A DNA stretch of 64,000 nucleotides, from NCBI RefSeq assembly GCF_003846185.1, contig NZ_ML123034.1, forward strand, positions 1 through 64,000, read 5' to 3'. A model generated the notes under the pieces. The model searched no databases and was not told where the DNA came from. It saw only the letters and a program-made list of their open reading frames with translations. Positions 34,598-43,411 of the stretch are shown in pieces (position 1 is the stretch's first letter; every line of letters begins with the position of its first letter). Origin of the DNA: Streptomyces sp. ADI96-02. GTDB taxonomy: Bacteria; Actinomycetota; Actinomycetes; Streptomycetales; Streptomycetaceae. The translations under genes were made by a program, and so were the position numbers.

Positions 34598-35755
34598 ATG
34601 AACGCCATCGACGAACCGTGGCCCCTCACCGAGGAACAGCGCGACGTCGTGCGACTGTGCCGCGACTTCGCCCGCAACGAGATCCGCCCGCGGGGCCGCG
34701 AGGTCGACGAGGCCGACGTCGTCACCCCCGTCGACATCTGGCGCAAGGCCGCCAAGATCGGGATCACCGACTTCATGCTGCCCGCCGAGATCGGCGGCGG
34801 CGGCTTCACCGACGTGTTCACCCAGTGCCTCGTCCAGGAGGAGCTGTGCTTCGGCGACCCCGGCATCGGCAACCTCATGTGTTCCAACGGGTTCTTCGCG
34901 GACCCGGTTCTGGAGCTGGGCACCGAGGAGCAGAAGCGGCGCTGGCTGACGCCGCTCACCGGCCCGGACGCGCCGATGACGGCGCTCGCCACCACCGAGC
35001 CCGACGCGGGATCCGACGCGGCGTCCATCCGGACCACCGCCCGGCGCGTCGAGGGCGGGTACGTCCTGGACGGCCAGAAGGCGTGGATCTCCAACGCCGG
35101 AGCGGCCCGCTTCTACGTCGTCTTCGCCAAGACCGACCCCACCCAGCGCTCCAAGGGCGTCACCGCCCTGCTCGTGGACGCGGACACCGAGGGGCTCAGC
35201 GTCGGTGAGCCGATGCGGAAGATGGGCCAGCGGGCGATCGTCTGCCGGGAGCTGTACTTCTCCGGCGCGTTCGTGCCGGAGGCCAACCGGCTCGGCGAGG
35301 AGGGCCAGGGCTTCCACGGCCTGATGCGCACCTTCGACATCTCCCGCATCGTCCTGGGCGCGGCCTCGGTGGGTGCGGCGCGGGCCGCGTACGAGTACGC
35401 CAGGGACTACGCACGGACCCGGGTCCAGTTCGGCAAGCCGATCATCGAGCACCAGGCCGTCGCGTTCCGGCTGGCCGACATGGCGAACCGGATCGAGGGC
35501 GCGCGGATGCTGGTGCTGCGGGCGGCCCGGGCGGTGGACGCCGGGGCGGACGTGACCGGTCTGGCCGCCATGGCGAAGCTGACTGCCTCGTCGACCGCGA
35601 TGTTCTGCACCTGGGCGGCCGTGCAGACCCTCGGCGGCTGGGGCTACTCGCGCGAGTACCCGGTGGAGCAGTGGATGCGGGACGCCAAGCTGGAGGAGAT
35701 CGAGGAGGGCACCTCCGACATCATGCGGCTGGTCATCTCGCGCCACCTCCCCTGA
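34598..35755 (+). CDS. Acyl-CoA dehydrogenase, 385 aa
   Basis: This FAD enzyme introduces the alpha-beta double bond in acyl-CoA esters. Motifs in order: ALATTEPDAGSDAASIRTTA (flavin/substrate loop, about 128-147), GQKAWISNAG, RTRVQFGKPIIEHQAV, QTLGGWGYSREYPVEQWMRD, and the C-terminal EIEEGTSDIMRLVI, whose first Glu after Glu-Ile is the likely catalytic base. Length is normal for the short-chain/isovaleryl group. The ATG at 34598 follows GGAGG, and 79 bases separate it from the TPP enzyme. With the CoA ligase and DECR-like SDR it forms a short beta-oxidation-style module for the acid end product. Confidence 0.93.
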   Translation: MNAIDEPWPLTEEQRDVVRLCRDFARNEIRPRGREVDEADVVTPVDIWRKAAKIGITDFMLPAEIGGGGFTDVFTQCLVQEELCFGDPGIGNLMCSNGFFADPVLELGTEEQKRRWLTPLTGPDAPMTALATTEPDAGSDAASIRTTARRVEGGYVLDGQKAWISNAGAARFYVVFAKTDPTQRSKGVTALLVDADTEGLSVGEPMRKMGQRAIVCRELYFSGAFVPEANRLGEEGQGFHGLMRTFDISRIVLGAASVGAARAAYEYARDYARTRVQFGKPIIEHQAVAFRLADMANRIEGARMLVLRAARAVDAGADVTGLAAMAKLTASSTAMFCTWAAVQTLGGWGYSREYPVEQWMRDAKLEEIEEGTSDIMRLVISRHLP

Positions 35756-35896
35756 CGAACGGGACGCGTCCGGCGGCGGAACGCCGGGCCCCGGAGCGTG
35801 CGACGTGCGCTCCGGGACCCGGGACCGGCCGGACGAGGAGTCCTCGACGGCGACACCCGAACCACGAGAGAACGAACGACGAGAAGGGCCGTGCGC

Positions 35897-36982
35897 ATGG
35901 CACAGGAAGTACGAGGAGTGGTCGCCCGGGCGAAGGGCGAGCCCGTCCGGCTGGAGACGATCGTGGTACCCGACCCCGGTCCCGGCGAGGCCGTGGTGAA
36001 GATCCGGTCGTGCGGCGTCTGCCACACCGACCTGCACTACCGCGAGGGCGGGATCGGCGACGACTTCCCCTTCCTCCTGGGGCACGAGGCGGCCGGTACG
36101 GTCGAGTCCGTGGGCGAGGGCGTGACGGAGGTCGCGCCCGGTGACTTCGTGGTGCTCAACTGGCGCGCCGTCTGCGGCCGGTGCCGGGCCTGCCGCCGCG
36201 GCCGTCCCTGGTACTGCTTCGACACCCACAACGCGAAGCAGCGCATGACCCTGGCGGACGGCACCGAGCTGTCCCCGGCCCTGGGCATCGGCGCGTTCGC
36301 CGAGAAGACCCTGGTCGCGGCCGGCCAGTGCACGAAGGTCGATCCGGCCGCCTCCCCCGCCGCGGCCGGTCTGCTCGGCTGCGGCGTGATGGCGGGCATC
36401 GGGGCGGCCATCAACACCGGCGCGGTCACCCGCGGCGACTCCGTGGCCGTGATCGGCTGCGGCGGCGTCGGCACGGCGGCCGTCGCGGGCGCGGCGCTGG
36501 CCGGCGCCGGACGCGTCATCGCCGTGGACATCGACGACCGGAAGCTGGAGGCCGCGCGCGGCCTCGGCGCCACCCACACGGTCAACTCCCGCACGCAGGA
36601 CGCCGTGGAGGCGATCCGGTCGCTGACCGGGGGCCACGGCGCGGACGTCGTCATCGACGCGGTCGGCCGCCCGGAGACGTACGAGCAGGCCTTCTACGCC
36701 CGTGACCTGGCGGGCACCGTGGTGCTCGTCGGGGTGCCGACGCCCGAGATGCGCGTGGACCTGCCGCTCCTGGACGTGTTCGGACGCGGCGGTGCGCTGA
36801 AGTCCTCCTGGTACGGGGACTGCCTGCCGTCCCGGGACTTCCCGATGCTGATCGACCTGTACCGGCAGGGGCGGCTGGACCTGGACGCCTTCGTCACCGA
36901 GACCATCGGGCTGGAGGGCGTCGAGGATGCCTTCGCCCGGATGCACGAGGGCGACGTGCTCCGTTCGGTGGTGCTGCTGTGA
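35897..36982 (+). CDS. mscR: S-(hydroxymethyl)mycothiol dehydrogenase, 361 aa
   Basis: This is a zinc alcohol dehydrogenase that oxidises the adduct of formaldehyde and mycothiol (also reported as S-nitrosomycothiol reductase). The sequence closely follows mycobacterial AdhE2/MscR: Cys42 in [11 protein letters not shown] and His63 in LLGHEAAG bind the catalytic zinc. Four cysteines between 93 and 107 (CGRCRAC, then YCFDTHNA) hold the structural zinc. The NAD domain has [13 protein letters not shown], and [18 protein letters not shown] is diagnostic. ATG at 35897 is chosen for family length. Its stop overlaps the MBL-fold gene, the same pairing as in mycobacteria. Its place in this region implies that the pathway releases formaldehyde, matching the two N-methyl amine oxidases. 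Confidence 0.95.
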   Translation: MAQEVRGVVARAKGEPVRLETIVVPDPGPGEAVVKIRSCGVCHTDLHYREGGIGDDFPFLLGHEAAGTVESVGEGVTEVAPGDFVVLNWRAVCGRCRACRRGRPWYCFDTHNAKQRMTLADGTELSPALGIGAFAEKTLVAAGQCTKVDPAASPAAAGLLGCGVMAGIGAAINTGAVTRGDSVAVIGCGGVGTAAVAGAALAGAGRVIAVDIDDRKLEAARGLGATHTVNSRTQDAVEAIRSLTGGHGADVVIDAVGRPETYEQAFYARDLAGTVVLVGVPTPEMRVDLPLLDVFGRGGALKSSWYGDCLPSRDFPMLIDLYRQGRLDLDAFVTETIGLEGVEDAFARMHEGDVLRSVVLL

Positions 36983-37611
36983 CCGGCGTACGCGTCGACC
37001 GTCTGGTCACGTCGGGGACGTTCTCGCTGGACGGCGGCACCTGGGAGGTCGACAACAACGTGTGGATCGTGGGCGACGACCGTGAGGTCGTCGTCATCGA
37101 CGCGGCCCACGACGCCGACGCGATCGCCGGAGCCGTGGGCGGGCGCGCGGTGGTCGCCATCGTGTGCACCCACGCCCACGACGACCACGTCAACGCCGCG
37201 CCCGCGCTGGCCGGGCTGACCGGAGCGCCGGTCCTGCTGCACCCGGACGACCGGGTGCTGTGGCAGCGGACGCATCCGGACCTGCGGCCGGACGGGGAGT
37301 TGTCCGACGGGCAGGTCCTGCGGGTCGCCGGTACGGAGCTGACCGTGCTGCACACACCCGGTCACGCGCCCGGCGCCGTGTGCCTGCACGCCCCGGAGCT
37401 GGAGACGGTCTTCACCGGGGACACCCTCTTCCGGGGCGGCCCCGGGGCGACCGGGCGGTCGTTCTCCGACTTCCCGACGATCGTCGGGTCGATCGGGGAC
37501 CGGCTGCTCACGCTGCCGCCGCGGACCGTGGTCCGCCCGGGCCACGGCGACACCAGCACGATCGGCGACGAGGCCCCGCACCTGGCGGAGTGGATCGCGC
37601 GCGGCCACTGA
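36979..37611 (+). CDS. MBL-fold hydrolase, partner of MscR, 210 aa
   Basis: This is a metallo-beta-lactamase-fold hydrolase of the glyoxalase II type. The metal motif is THAHDDH near residue 63, followed by HTPGHAPG, the bridging aspartate in [15 protein letters not shown] and a final [11 protein letters not shown] histidine. In actinobacteria this gene follows mscR and is thought to hydrolyse the S-formylmycothiol product to formate and mycothiol, completing glutathione-free formaldehyde removal. The GTG start overlaps the mscR stop (GTGA). The 4-base overlap indicates co-translation. Confidence 0.92.
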   Translation: MTGVRVDRLVTSGTFSLDGGTWEVDNNVWIVGDDREVVVIDAAHDADAIAGAVGGRAVVAIVCTHAHDDHVNAAPALAGLTGAPVLLHPDDRVLWQRTHPDLRPDGELSDGQVLRVAGTELTVLHTPGHAPGAVCLHAPELETVFTGDTLFRGGPGATGRSFSDFPTIVGSIGDRLLTLPPRTVVRPGHGDTSTIGDEAPHLAEWIARGH

Positions 37612-38286
37612 GCCGCACCGGGAAGCGGCTGCGGACGAGTACGGGCGACGGCCCAAGGGCTGTCCCGACCTTTTCGGCGTTCTCCCGGACGCCCGAGCGC
37701 CGGATCGGTCCGCCCGCTGCTTTCACAAAGAATCCGCTGTCAATAAATCACGCAGAAGCCCATAAATTGACCGCCGTGTTTCGCTATTCACAACAACTCT
37801 CCCGCCGGTGCCTCTCTGTGTTGATCGCGTCGGGCGGCGACGGCACAATGACGCACACCCTCGCGACACGGCACGGCTGACGAAACGTCGAGGCCGCCCG
37901 CTGAGCAGCGGTTCCGAGGCGGCCGGCGGCAATTGGTCGCCGGCCGCGTCCGAGAGACCACCACTCCGGCGAACACGCGATCCGGACAGCCGGTCATTCC
38001 CTTTCCGGCATCAGGAATCGCGCGCATGCGAAGCGGGAAGAGGAGATGCACAGTGGCGTCATCCACCGGCGCGGGAATTCCTGAAGCGGCCCGCGCGACA
38101 CGCCGCCGTCCGGGGTCGAGGACGGCTCCCCCGAAGCGCAGACCGGCGACGACCCGCCCGCCCACGCGCGCCTGAGGGCTGTCCCCTGTCGGGCCCGGCG
38201 CGGCGGCCCGCGTGACACGCGGCCACGTACGCGTCTCCACGGACCCCGCCGCTCCTCCGCTTCGTCGTTCCGAGAGAAAGCCCCCG
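37612..38286. other. Intergenic region right of the catabolic cluster
   Basis: Apart from one possible 40-codon gene (38053-38175) I see no coding sequence. A short 6-bp stem (37611-37616 with 37625-37630) directly follows the MBL gene. An A+T-rich patch at about 37725-37800 stands out against the surroundings and may contain a promoter. TTGACC at 37768-37773 is a weak -35 candidate. This drop probably marks the boundary of the catabolic cluster. Confidence 0.5.
38053..38175 (+). CDS. Possible small basic peptide, 40 aa
   Basis: A GTG codon at 38053 follows AGAGGAG with seven bases of spacing, the best ribosome site in this gap. It opens a 40-codon frame that begins MASSTGAGIPEAARATRR and ends in a run of Thr, Pro and Arg. 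No family is recognised. It lies 110 bases before the MFS gene and might be a leader peptide or a chance frame. Confidence 0.25.
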   Translation: MASSTGAGIPEAARATRRRPGSRTAPPKRRPATTRPPTRA

Positions 38287-39552
38287 TTGTCCCTGACCGC
38301 ACCCCCGGCCCCGGCCCCGCGCGCCTCGTACGCCGCCGTGTTGAGCAGCCCGTACGTCGCACGCCTGCTCGGCGGCACCCTCACCGGCCGCCTTCCCAAC
38401 GGCATGGCGCCCGTGGCCATCCTGCTGTGGACCTCGGCGGCCGGAGGAGGCATCGCCTTCGGCGGACCGCTCAGCGCGCTGTACTCACTGGCCTCCGCGC
38501 TCTCGCAGCCGGTCAAGGGCCGCCTGATGGACGGCTACGGGCAGACCGCCGTGCACTTACCCGCGGCCCTCCTCAACTCCTTCCTCCTCCTGACCCTGCC
38601 GGCCGCCGACCCCCAGAGCAGACCGGCGCTCGCCACGGCGATCGTCGCCGCCGCCGGCCTGACCGCGCCGCCTCTGGAGGCAGGACTCCGCGCCCTGTGG
38701 CCGAGCCTGCTGCCGCCCTCTCCGCTGCGGCACGCCGCACTCGCCCTCGACACGGGCAGCCAGGGCCTCGTGTACATCGTCGGCCCGCTCCTCGTGGCCG
38801 TACTCACCTCCGTGCACAGTGCCTCGCTGGCCCTGGCCGCCGCCGCCGCGCTCGGCATGGCCGGCACCGCGGTCGTCGCCTGCGCGCCGCCTTCCCGCCG
38901 CTGGCATCTCGCGCAGTCGGCGAGGGCCGCCGGACCGATGCGGCGGCAGCTGAGGAGCCCCGGTCTGGTGCTGCTGCTCCTCTCCCTCACCGGTACCGGG
39001 TTCTCGATCGGCGCGCTGAACGTCTGGGCGGTCACCCTGGCGGAGCGCCACGGACAGGACCTGCTGTCCGGGATCGTCCCCGCCGCCTTCGCGACCGGCA
39101 GTCTCATCGGCGGACTCGTCTACGGGCGTCGGACCTGGTGCGGCACGGCCGTCGGCCAACTCCTCGCCGCGGGAGCCGCGTTCCTGGCCGGGTGGACGCC
39201 GCTCCTCGCCCTTCACGAACCCCCGTCGCTGACCGTCGCGGTGGCGGTTCCCGGCGCGTTCCTCACGGTCGTCGTCGGCTGCGCCTACGCGACCACCGAC
39301 GATCTCGCGCCCCGGGGCCGGACCAGCGAGGCGTACGCGTGGCTGATCCTGTCGATCGGTGTCGGGCAGGCCGCCGGCACCGCGCTCTCCGGACGCCTCG
39401 CGGGCCATCCCCTCGCGAGCGCTTCGCTGCCCGCTCTGGGCGCGGCCTTCGCTCTCACCGTGCTGCTAACCGCCCGTCCGTCCCTCGCCTGCGGCGGACG
39501 CGCCCGCCCGCGCGGGCGACACCGTCGCCCGCGCGGAAGCAGGCGCTCCTGA
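38287..39552 (+). CDS. MFS transporter, about 421 aa
   Basis: This is a major facilitator permease with about twelve membrane helices. Helix 1 is preceded by YAAVLSSPYVARLLGGTLTG, and the loop between helices 2 and 3 has LSQPVKGRLMDGYGQ, a variant of the MFS loop motif. The second half restarts near RSPGLVLLLLSLTGTGFSIG. Helices are alanine- and leucine-rich with few charged residues. Sequence alone gives no substrate; relatives are annotated as drug exporters. The TTG at 38287 after GAGAAAG is chosen because it gives a short cytoplasmic N-terminus; a GTG at 38212 would add 25 residues without a ribosome site. It converges on the carotenoid oxygenase gene. Confidence 0.82.
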   Translation: MSLTAPPAPAPRASYAAVLSSPYVARLLGGTLTGRLPNGMAPVAILLWTSAAGGGIAFGGPLSALYSLASALSQPVKGRLMDGYGQTAVHLPAALLNSFLLLTLPAADPQSRPALATAIVAAAGLTAPPLEAGLRALWPSLLPPSPLRHAALALDTGSQGLVYIVGPLLVAVLTSVHSASLALAAAAALGMAGTAVVACAPPSRRWHLAQSARAAGPMRRQLRSPGLVLLLLSLTGTGFSIGALNVWAVTLAERHGQDLLSGIVPAAFATGSLIGGLVYGRRTWCGTAVGQLLAAGAAFLAGWTPLLALHEPPSLTVAVAVPGAFLTVVVGCAYATTDDLAPRGRTSEAYAWLILSIGVGQAAGTALSGRLAGHPLASASLPALGAAFALTVLLTARPSLACGGRARPRGRHRRPRGSRRS

Positions 39553-39617
39553 ACGCCGATCAGCTCCGATCCCGTCCGGAAGGACAGGCCGTCCTACGCG
39601 GAGGACCGACGTCGCCG

Positions 39618-41021
39618 TCAGGCGATGTCACGGTCGTCCACCCAGTTGCCGTGGAAGCCGAACGGAACGCGGTTCGGCAGGTGGACGCGGGCGATGGGGG
39701 CGGCGGTGATGTCGGCGGCGTCCAGGATGACGAGTTCGGCCCTGTCGGTGTTGCCGTCATGGACGACGGACATGATCCAGCCGTCGTCCTCCTCCTGCGC
39801 TCCGGGCCGGGGTACGAATTCCGGCTCCATGGTGACCCGGCCGGGGCCGTAGTGGCTGATCTCGCTGCGGCCGGTGACGGTGTCGACCTTGACGAGGGGG
39901 CCGGTCTCGAAGCCGTCACGGGTGTAGCGGCGCTCCACGTCGTCGGTGATCGCGACGCCGTGCTCACCGACCCCGGCGAACCATCCGTAGCGGTGGCGGC
40001 GGCCGGTCAGCGAGGCGTCGATGCGCGGGAACTCGACGCCGTAGGAGCAGATCGTCTGCTCGTCGGTGGTGCCGGTGGCCGGGTTCACGGTCCAGCGGAC
40101 GAGTTTCGGCACGGTGTCCCCGGGTCCGTTCATGTCGGTCCGGAAGACCGCGTCGTACCGGACGACGTCCAGGGTGACGCTGCCGTCGGGGTCGTCGTAC
40201 GCGTTGAGCACATGGAAGACGAAGCAGCGCGGCACGTCGATCCACTGAATCCGGTCGCCGGCGGCCCCGATCGGCAGGAGGCCGATCCGGGAGGGATGCT
40301 GCTCGTCCCACATCATGGGCAGGTTCGTGGGCGCGTTGCCCGACCGGGCCCGGCGCAGACCGGCGGCCGGGGTGACGGGGAGGTCGAAAACGATGACACG
40401 GGTGCGGGTCAGCGCCATGTCGTGCATCAGTGGCACGTCGTCGACGGCTATGTCGGTGGTGTGGGTGGCGGTGCCCTCGCGATCCAGGACGAGATGACGG
40501 ACGGTCGCGGACTCCATGTGGTACGTGACGGCGTGGAGGTCGCCGGTCTCCGGGTCCGTCTTCGGGTGCGGGGCGAAGCCGCGCCCGAGTGCGCCGTCGC
40601 AGTCCCACACCGCCATGCCCCCGAGGTCGGGGGTGAGCTGGATGGGGGCCCGGCCGCCCTCGTCGACCGCCAGGATGCGCCCGCCATGGCAGAAGACGTT
40701 GGTGTTCGGCGCACCGTCGGCGTTGCTCTTCGGCGGACCGCCGTCGACGGGGGCGCCGTCGCCGCCCTGGACGAAGCGGCTGCGGTACCACTCGGCCCTG
40801 CCGTCCCGCAGCCGGATTCCGTGCACCATTCCCGGCCCGGTGAACCAATGGTAAGTGGCGGTGTCGACGGGGGTTCGCAGATTGGGGCCGATGCGCAGGT
40901 AACGGCCGTTGAGTTCGCGCGGCAGCACCCCGGTGACGGGCAGATCCGCAGCGCTCACCTCCTCTTCGACCGGGGCGAAATTGCCGCGGAGGTAAAAATT
41001 CTCTCCTGCCGTGCCGGTCAT
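39618..41021 (-). CDS. Carotenoid oxygenase (carotenoid/stilbene cleavage dioxygenase), 467 aa
   Basis: This non-haem iron dioxygenase cleaves a conjugated double bond in carotenoids, apocarotenoids or stilbenes. All four iron-binding histidines are visible: His152 in APHPKTDPETG, His200 in PLMHDMALT, His270 in FVFHVLNAY and His457 in PFGFHGNWV. It has the seven-bladed propeller spacing of the RPE65/CCD family. The N-terminal GRYLRIGPNLRTPVD, with PGMVHG slightly later, is also typical. ATG at 41021 after GGAG gives the family length. It is divergent from a PadR regulator, which probably controls it. No carotenoid biosynthesis genes are nearby, so the substrate is made elsewhere or taken up. 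Confidence 0.94.
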   Translation of the reverse strand: MTGTAGENFYLRGNFAPVEEEVSAADLPVTGVLPRELNGRYLRIGPNLRTPVDTATYHWFTGPGMVHGIRLRDGRAEWYRSRFVQGGDGAPVDGGPPKSNADGAPNTNVFCHGGRILAVDEGGRAPIQLTPDLGGMAVWDCDGALGRGFAPHPKTDPETGDLHAVTYHMESATVRHLVLDREGTATHTTDIAVDDVPLMHDMALTRTRVIVFDLPVTPAAGLRRARSGNAPTNLPMMWDEQHPSRIGLLPIGAAGDRIQWIDVPRCFVFHVLNAYDDPDGSVTLDVVRYDAVFRTDMNGPGDTVPKLVRWTVNPATGTTDEQTICSYGVEFPRIDASLTGRRHRYGWFAGVGEHGVAITDDVERRYTRDGFETGPLVKVDTVTGRSEISHYGPGRVTMEPEFVPRPGAQEEDDGWIMSVVHDGNTDRAELVILDAADITAAPIARVHLPNRVPFGFHGNWVDDRDIA

Positions 41022-41043
41022 TCCGGTGCTCCTTTCGACACTC

Positions 41044-41063
41044 GCGAACGTACATAGCGAACG
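41044..41063. promoter_or_regulatory. GCGAACG direct repeat in the PadR/carotenoid oxygenase divergent promoter
   Basis: Two GCGAACG copies (41044-41050 and 41057-41063) are 13 bases apart, centred on TACATA. On the minus strand a TATGTA box lies between them, suggesting that the repeat straddles the oxygenase -10 region. It is a candidate PadR binding site; the assignment rests on position only. Confidence 0.35.
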
Positions 41064-41112
41064 GTGCCGTATGAAATATTGAGATCCGGAACATCCGAAC
41101 CGGGAGGCCGTC

Positions 41113-41667
41113 GTGTCACCACTGTCCGTCAACTCCTATGTGGTACTCGGCCTGCTGGAGGAGCACGGCGAGGCCAACCCGTACCGGCTGGACCAACTCG
41201 TCCAAGAGGGCGTCGGGCACTTCTGGGCGTTTCCCCGCTCCCAGCTCTACGCCGAGGCCGGGCGCCTGGTGCGGCGCGGTCTGATCGCCGAGCGGAGGGA
41301 GGAGAACGGCCGACGGCGGCGGACGCTCGCGATCACGCCGAGGGGCCGGGCCGAGCTCCGGGGGTGGCTGGCGACCCCGACGGGGACGGTGTCCGAGGTA
41401 CGTGACGAGGGCGCGCTGCGGCTCTACTTCCAGCCCCTGAGCGGGGACGAGGCGGAGCCCGGGCACGACGCGGACGCGGACGCCGCCGTCGTGCGGCTCG
41501 CCGAAGAGCAGATCAAGGCCCATACCGAGCGGCTGAGCCTGTACGCCACGATCGCCGCCGCGCTGCGGCCCGGTTCACCGCGGCGGGCGGTCCTCGAACT
41601 CGGCCTGAAGTCCCAGCAGACGCTCATCGACTTCTGGCGCGAGGTCGAAAAGCCTGCGGCACCCTGA
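41113..41667 (+). CDS. PadR-family transcriptional regulator, 184 aa
   Basis: The PadR winged helix spans residues 5-85. It opens with NSYVVLGLLEEHGEANPYRL, and the recognition part is FWAFPRSQLYAEAGRLVRRGL. The wing is RREENGRRRRTLAITPRGRAEL. A C-terminal helical dimerisation part (about 105-180) has the coiled pattern of the Vir_act_alpha_C domain. GTG at 41113 is the start. It is divergent from the carotenoid oxygenase with 91 bases between them. PadR proteins usually repress the adjacent gene and respond to phenolic or lipophilic ligands; an apocarotenoid or stilbene ligand would fit. Confidence 0.92.
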   Translation: MSPLSVNSYVVLGLLEEHGEANPYRLDQLVQEGVGHFWAFPRSQLYAEAGRLVRRGLIAERREENGRRRRTLAITPRGRAELRGWLATPTGTVSEVRDEGALRLYFQPLSGDEAEPGHDADADAAVVRLAEEQIKAHTERLSLYATIAAALRPGSPRRAVLELGLKSQQTLIDFWREVEKPAAP

Positions 41668-41856
41668 CCGCCTCCGCCGGGCGGTACGACGCGCCCCACC
41701 GCAACTACTCGGCCCGAAGAGGTCATTCGGACCAACGTGTGACGCGGGAGAGGGGCACACGCGGCGACACGCTTGGGCTCGAAGTGGTCGCTGCGGTACC
41801 CATGCGTGTGCGGGCGGGCGTTCAGGAGCCGGTCCGCTCCTCGGAAAGGAAACCTC

Positions 41857-42390
41857 GTGCGCATCCGCACCTCGCTCGTCGCCTTGGCAGTGACCGCCGC
41901 CGGTTTCGCCGCCACCGCCACGCCCGCCACGGCCACGCAGCACGGCGGCGATTCCGGCGCCACCGCCATCGCCATCGCCAACGGCGCGGGATCGTCCGCG
42001 ACGGCGAATGCCATCAAGACCGGCCCGATCATCACGACCACCAGCCCGACGACGCCCCCCGACACCGGTACTCCGGGAACCTCGACGCTCCTGGTCACGA
42101 GCGCGACCCTGAGCGGCGTCACCGTCAGCGTCGACATCTCCTACTCCTGCCCCTCCGGCCTCCCGGCCGACACAGAGCTCGTCGCCATCGTGAACCAGTC
42201 GTTCGCCGGTTTCGGCAGCGGTCAGGCCACCCCCACCTGCGACGGCAACACGCACGTCGCCGAGATCGACGTCACCAGCGGAAACTCCACACCGTTCGCC
42301 GCCGGAGCGGTCATCGTCACAGGTGTGCTGGACTCCCCCAGCGACCAGAACGGACCGTTCGCCCAGGACGAGTTGTTCACCTCTCTGTAG
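41857..42390 (+). CDS. Small secreted protein of unknown function, 177 aa
   Basis: The GTG at 41857 follows AAAGGA and opens a signal peptide (RTSLVALAVTAAGFAATATP) with probable cleavage near ATATQ. A low-complexity Ala/Ser/Thr/Gly linker to about residue 75 is followed by a beta-rich domain that starts LLVTSATLSGVTVSVDISYS. Two cysteines (SYSCPSG and TPTCDGN) are spaced for one disulphide. No catalytic motif or wall anchor is visible. It is a stand-alone gene; its role is unknown. Confidence 0.78.
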   Translation: MRIRTSLVALAVTAAGFAATATPATATQHGGDSGATAIAIANGAGSSATANAIKTGPIITTTSPTTPPDTGTPGTSTLLVTSATLSGVTVSVDISYSCPSGLPADTELVAIVNQSFAGFGSGQATPTCDGNTHVAEIDVTSGNSTPFAAGAVIVTGVLDSPSDQNGPFAQDELFTSL

Positions 42391-42538
42391 AGGCCCTGTC
42401 GGCGCAGAGGGCGGCCGGCGTTCACCGGCCGCCCCGCCTGCCGTTTCCGCCCGCTGCCGTTCCCGCCCGGCGACTCCGTGACAGCGACGGCTCGGGCCCG
42501 CGTCGACGGGCCCCACCGTCCTGAGAGGGAAGACCGCG

Positions 42539-43294
42539 ATGCCGACCACCACCACCTTGCAGATTCCCACGGCGGACGGCCGGGCGGACGCGTTCGCCGC
42601 GTTTCCCGACGATGCCCGGCAGCACCCGGGAGTGCTGCTGTACACCGACATCTTCGGCCTCCGGCCCGCGATCCGGGACATCGCCTGCGAACTGGCCGAG
42701 TCCGGGTACTACGTACTCGTGCCCCACCTCTTCTACCGGCACGGCCCGGCCCCGCTGATCGATCTTCCCGATCACATCTCGGAAGAGGCCCGTCCGGAGA
42801 TCGTCGCCCGGCTGATGCCCTTGTCCACGGCCGACGCCACCGCCGAGCGTGTCCGGCGCGATGCCGACGCCTACCTGGGATTCCTCACGGCCCGGCCCGA
42901 GGTCGGCCCCGCGCCGGTGGCCGTGATCGGCTACTGCCTGGGCGCGGCCCTGGCCGTCCGCGTCGCAGCCGCCCACCTGGGCCCGGTGGCCGCCGTCGCC
43001 GGGTTCCACCCCGCCGGTCTGGTCACCGAGGCGTCCGACAGTCCGCACCGGGTCATGCCCGCGCTCACCGCCCGGGTCCACCTCGGCCTCGCCGAGAACG
43101 ATCTGTCCCCCGAGGCCATGGGCGAGGTCGACGACGCCCTGCGAGCCGCGGGCGTGCCCTACACCTGTGAGGTCTACGCCGGCTCCGTTCACGGCTTCAC
43201 CATGTCCGACGCCGCCGCGTTCAGCCCTTCCGCACGTCAGCACCACTGGGACCGGCTGCTGCCGCTCCTCGGCCGGGCCCTGGCCCACGGCTGA
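42539..43294 (+). CDS. Dienelactone hydrolase family protein, 251 aa
   Basis: This is an alpha/beta hydrolase with the DLH cysteine triad. Cys133 in IGYCLGAA is the nucleophile, Asp188 in LAENDLS the acid and His218 in GSVHGFTMSD the base. The N-terminal VLLYTDIFGLRP is the usual oxyanion-loop strand. The family hydrolyses dienelactones in aromatic degradation but also other esters and lactones, and no aromatic-pathway genes adjoin it. ATG at 42539 follows GAGAGGGAAG. Cytosolic; no signal peptide. Confidence 0.9.
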   Translation: MPTTTTLQIPTADGRADAFAAFPDDARQHPGVLLYTDIFGLRPAIRDIACELAESGYYVLVPHLFYRHGPAPLIDLPDHISEEARPEIVARLMPLSTADATAERVRRDADAYLGFLTARPEVGPAPVAVIGYCLGAALAVRVAAAHLGPVAAVAGFHPAGLVTEASDSPHRVMPALTARVHLGLAENDLSPEAMGEVDDALRAAGVPYTCEVYAGSVHGFTMSDAAAFSPSARQHHWDRLLPLLGRALAHG

Positions 43295-43411
43295 GGCCGT
43301 GAGCCAGGCTAGGGAGTTATCCGGGGGTCCCCCGGCCGGACGCGGCTGGACGATGGAGACGCAAAACAGCGGAACACCACCTCCCGTCTCCTCCTCCCCC
43401 AAGGATCTCCC

